Positions 51,782 to 52,735 of a DNA stretch of 52,735 bases are shown here, one piece after another. The position numbers were made by a program, and so were the translations under genes. The stretch's first letter is position 1; the number at the start of each line of letters is the position of its first letter. Source of the stretch: M3007 sp046299435 (GTDB taxonomy: Bacteria > Bacteroidota > Bacteroidia > Chitinophagales > Saprospiraceae); the NCBI GenBank assembly GCA_046299435.1, contig JBKBIC010000004.1, positions 1-52,735 of the forward strand, in the 5' to 3' direction. The notes below the pieces were generated by a model that did no database searches, had not been told where the DNA came from, and saw only the letters and a program-made list of their open reading frames with translations.

Positions 51782-52240
51782 TCAGCGGCCTTCCCGGAAC
51801 TTATCGAGCAAATCGGCCAAATGCGCGGCCTCGGCTTCGGAGAGCGATTGGCCGGGCAGGTTCTCCTGTTTTTCCATTTCGAGGCCGATGTCGGCCAAAA
51901 GCCGCTTGCCCGTCTCCGAAATCGTCACCTCCACCATGCGGCGGTCAACCGCGCTGGGTACGCGCTCCACGAACCCGGCCTGCCGCAATTTTTCGACCAA
52001 GCGGCTCACGTTGCTGCTGCGGTCGAGCATCCGGCTTTTGATGTCCAGCACCGAAAGGCTCTTCGGCAGGCTGCCGTTCAGGATGCGAAGGATGTTGTAC
52101 TGCGGCGGCGTGAGGCCGAACGGGCGCAGCAACCGCAAAAACCAGCACTCGTGCCAACTGGCCGTGTAAAGGATGTTGAGCAAAGCCCGTTGGTGCGGCG
52201 GCATGGGCTTGATGGATTTGATTGCCTTTTCCAATTTCAT
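51782..52240 (-). CDS. MarR-family transcriptional regulator
   Basis: The product has 152 residues with the winged helix-turn-helix of MarR proteins: LTPPQYNILRIL, the recognition helix region SRMLDRSSNVSRLVEKL and the wing ERVPSAVDRRMVEVTISETG. MarR proteins are dimeric repressors or activators that respond to small phenolic or lipophilic ligands. Its own promoter lies just upstream on the minus strand, close to the start codon. It is divergent from the asparagine-synthetase-like gene, whose promoter lies in the same 172-bp gap, so it may control both. Confidence 0.93.
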   Translation of the reverse strand: MKLEKAIKSIKPMPPHQRALLNILYTASWHECWFLRLLRPFGLTPPQYNILRILNGSLPKSLSVLDIKSRMLDRSSNVSRLVEKLRQAGFVERVPSAVDRRMVEVTISETGKRLLADIGLEMEKQENLPGQSLSEAEAAHLADLLDKFREGR

Positions 52241-52244
52241 GACA

Positions 52245-52274
52245 CAAAGGTAAGTGTCGAAACATTAGATACAA
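52245..52274 (-). promoter_or_regulatory. MarR gene promoter, nearly leaderless
   Basis: TACCTTTG (52252-52245 on the minus strand) fits the -7 consensus, with a TTG at 52274-52272 and a 19-nt spacer, the full Bacteroidota promoter pattern. Only 4 nt separate the -7 element from the start codon at 52240, so the transcript should start at or within a few bases of the start codon. Confidence 0.6.
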
Positions 52275-52319
52275 TTTTGTGCCATCTTTTTTCGACAGCC
52301 CCGAAAGCCCCGACCGCCC

Positions 52320-52327
52320 TACTTTTG
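52320..52327 (+). promoter_or_regulatory. Likely -7 element of the asparagine-synthetase-B-like gene
   Basis: TACTTTTG fits TAnnTTTG and lies 85 bp upstream of the start at 52413. The -33 region is weak. It lies in the same gap as the MarR gene's own promoter. Confidence 0.5.
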
Positions 52328-52412
52328 CCGTCCGGCGAAAATCTTTTTGCCGCGTGCGGCGTTCTGCTGCCAGTTTTCCTACCCATTTTTGAAGACAAAA
52401 ACTGTCCAAACC

Positions 52413-52735
52413 ATGCGTAAAATACTCCTGCTCGCGGCCCTGCTGGCCTGTTCGTTTTCGCAGCTGAAGGCCACTTACATGCTCCTTCCGATGGACGAAA
52501 CGAGCCAAAAAAACCACTTGAAAGCCTACGGCATCACCTATTGGGTCATCTCGCAGGGCGTGGAGGCGTGGTGGCTGCTCAACTACCGGGGCGGCAGCTT
52601 TGCTTTCGTGTACACGCCCACGTTCGAGAAAGAGTGCAAGACCCGCGACGTGAGCTACGAGGTCATCGCCGACGCGCAGTTCAACCTCATCCGCAACGAA
52701 ATCGCCAACCCGGAGGCGAACATGGATGCCATCAA
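52413..52735 (+). CDS. Asparagine-synthetase-B-like protein of Bacteroidota (3' end outside window)
   Basis: The first 107 residues are visible. Signal peptide (MRKILLLAALLACSFSQLKA), then ATYMLLPMDETSQKNHLKAYGITYW and WLLNYRGGSF, a conserved start found in Bacteroidota proteins named asparagine synthetase B. Despite the name there is no N-terminal catalytic Cys of a glutamine amidotransferase, and the signal peptide indicates a secreted or periplasmic protein. The function is uncertain. It is read divergently from the MarR gene. Confidence 0.7.
   Translation, partial: MRKILLLAALLACSFSQLKATYMLLPMDETSQKNHLKAYGITYWVISQGVEAWWLLNYRGGSFAFVYTPTFEKECKTRDVSYEVIADAQFNLIRNEIANPEANMDAI

Overview
The window is a G+C-rich piece of a Bacteroidota chromosome, most likely from the Saprospiria group (Saprospiraceae or Haliscomenobacter-like). 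The evidence is PorX, the PglZ-type response regulator of the type IX secretion system (T9SS), several proteins ending in T9SS sorting domains, SprB-type repeats, a hybrid two-component regulator with an AraC-type output, and promoters with the Bacteroidota -7 element TAnnTTTG. No rRNA, tRNA, phage genes, CRISPR array or insertion-sequence transposase was seen.

Layout. 1-1015: 5' end of a leftward SprB-repeat adhesin. 1355-11146: rightward genes for a flotillin, a kynurenine-formamidase-like cyclase, an orphan PaaD, two secreted NTF2-like proteins, a proline-iminopeptidase-like lipoprotein, an NAD(P)-binding protein and ThrRS. 11224-15420: leftward exonuclease III, a four-helix-bundle protein lying between complementary repeat arms, DnaB and a secreted coiled-coil protein, with an oriC-like cluster of DnaA boxes upstream of dnaB. 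15592-27830: rightward hybrid regulator, GIN-domain lipoprotein, SPOR protein, subtilase with SH3 domains, EamA transporter, rhomboid protease, fructose bisphosphatase and a TonB-dependent receptor. 27908-38272: envelope and secreted proteins, including an M4 metalloprotease split by a heptamer tract and a frameshifted beta-helix protein. 38472-47289: kynurenine 3-monooxygenase, a TolB/BamA-like outer-membrane protein, 4-hydroxyproline epimerase, a glycosyltransferase and PorX. 47403-52240 (leftward): a vapBC-like toxin-antitoxin pair, an N-terminally truncated Mfd, LpxD and a MarR regulator. 52413 to the end: start of an asparagine-synthetase-B-like protein.

How the genes fit together. A T9SS theme (PorX plus M4, beta-helix and PKD cargo proteins) runs with envelope biogenesis (LpxD, the BamA-like barrel, glycosyltransferase, SPOR) and amino-acid catabolism (kynurenine and hydroxyproline).

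The most unusual feature is a family of short-word tandem arrays that fill many gene junctions. Each begins at or just after a stop codon, runs purine-rich, then returns as the pyrimidine-rich complement and ends just before the next start codon. The words differ from site to site (7, 8, 15 or 19 nt). One such element (11994-12571) carries a four-helix-bundle gene between its arms, the same architecture as intervening sequences of bacterial 23S rRNA. Two other arrays, of heptamers, lie inside coding sequence: one breaks the M4 protease reading frame, the other encodes the linker of the hybrid regulator.
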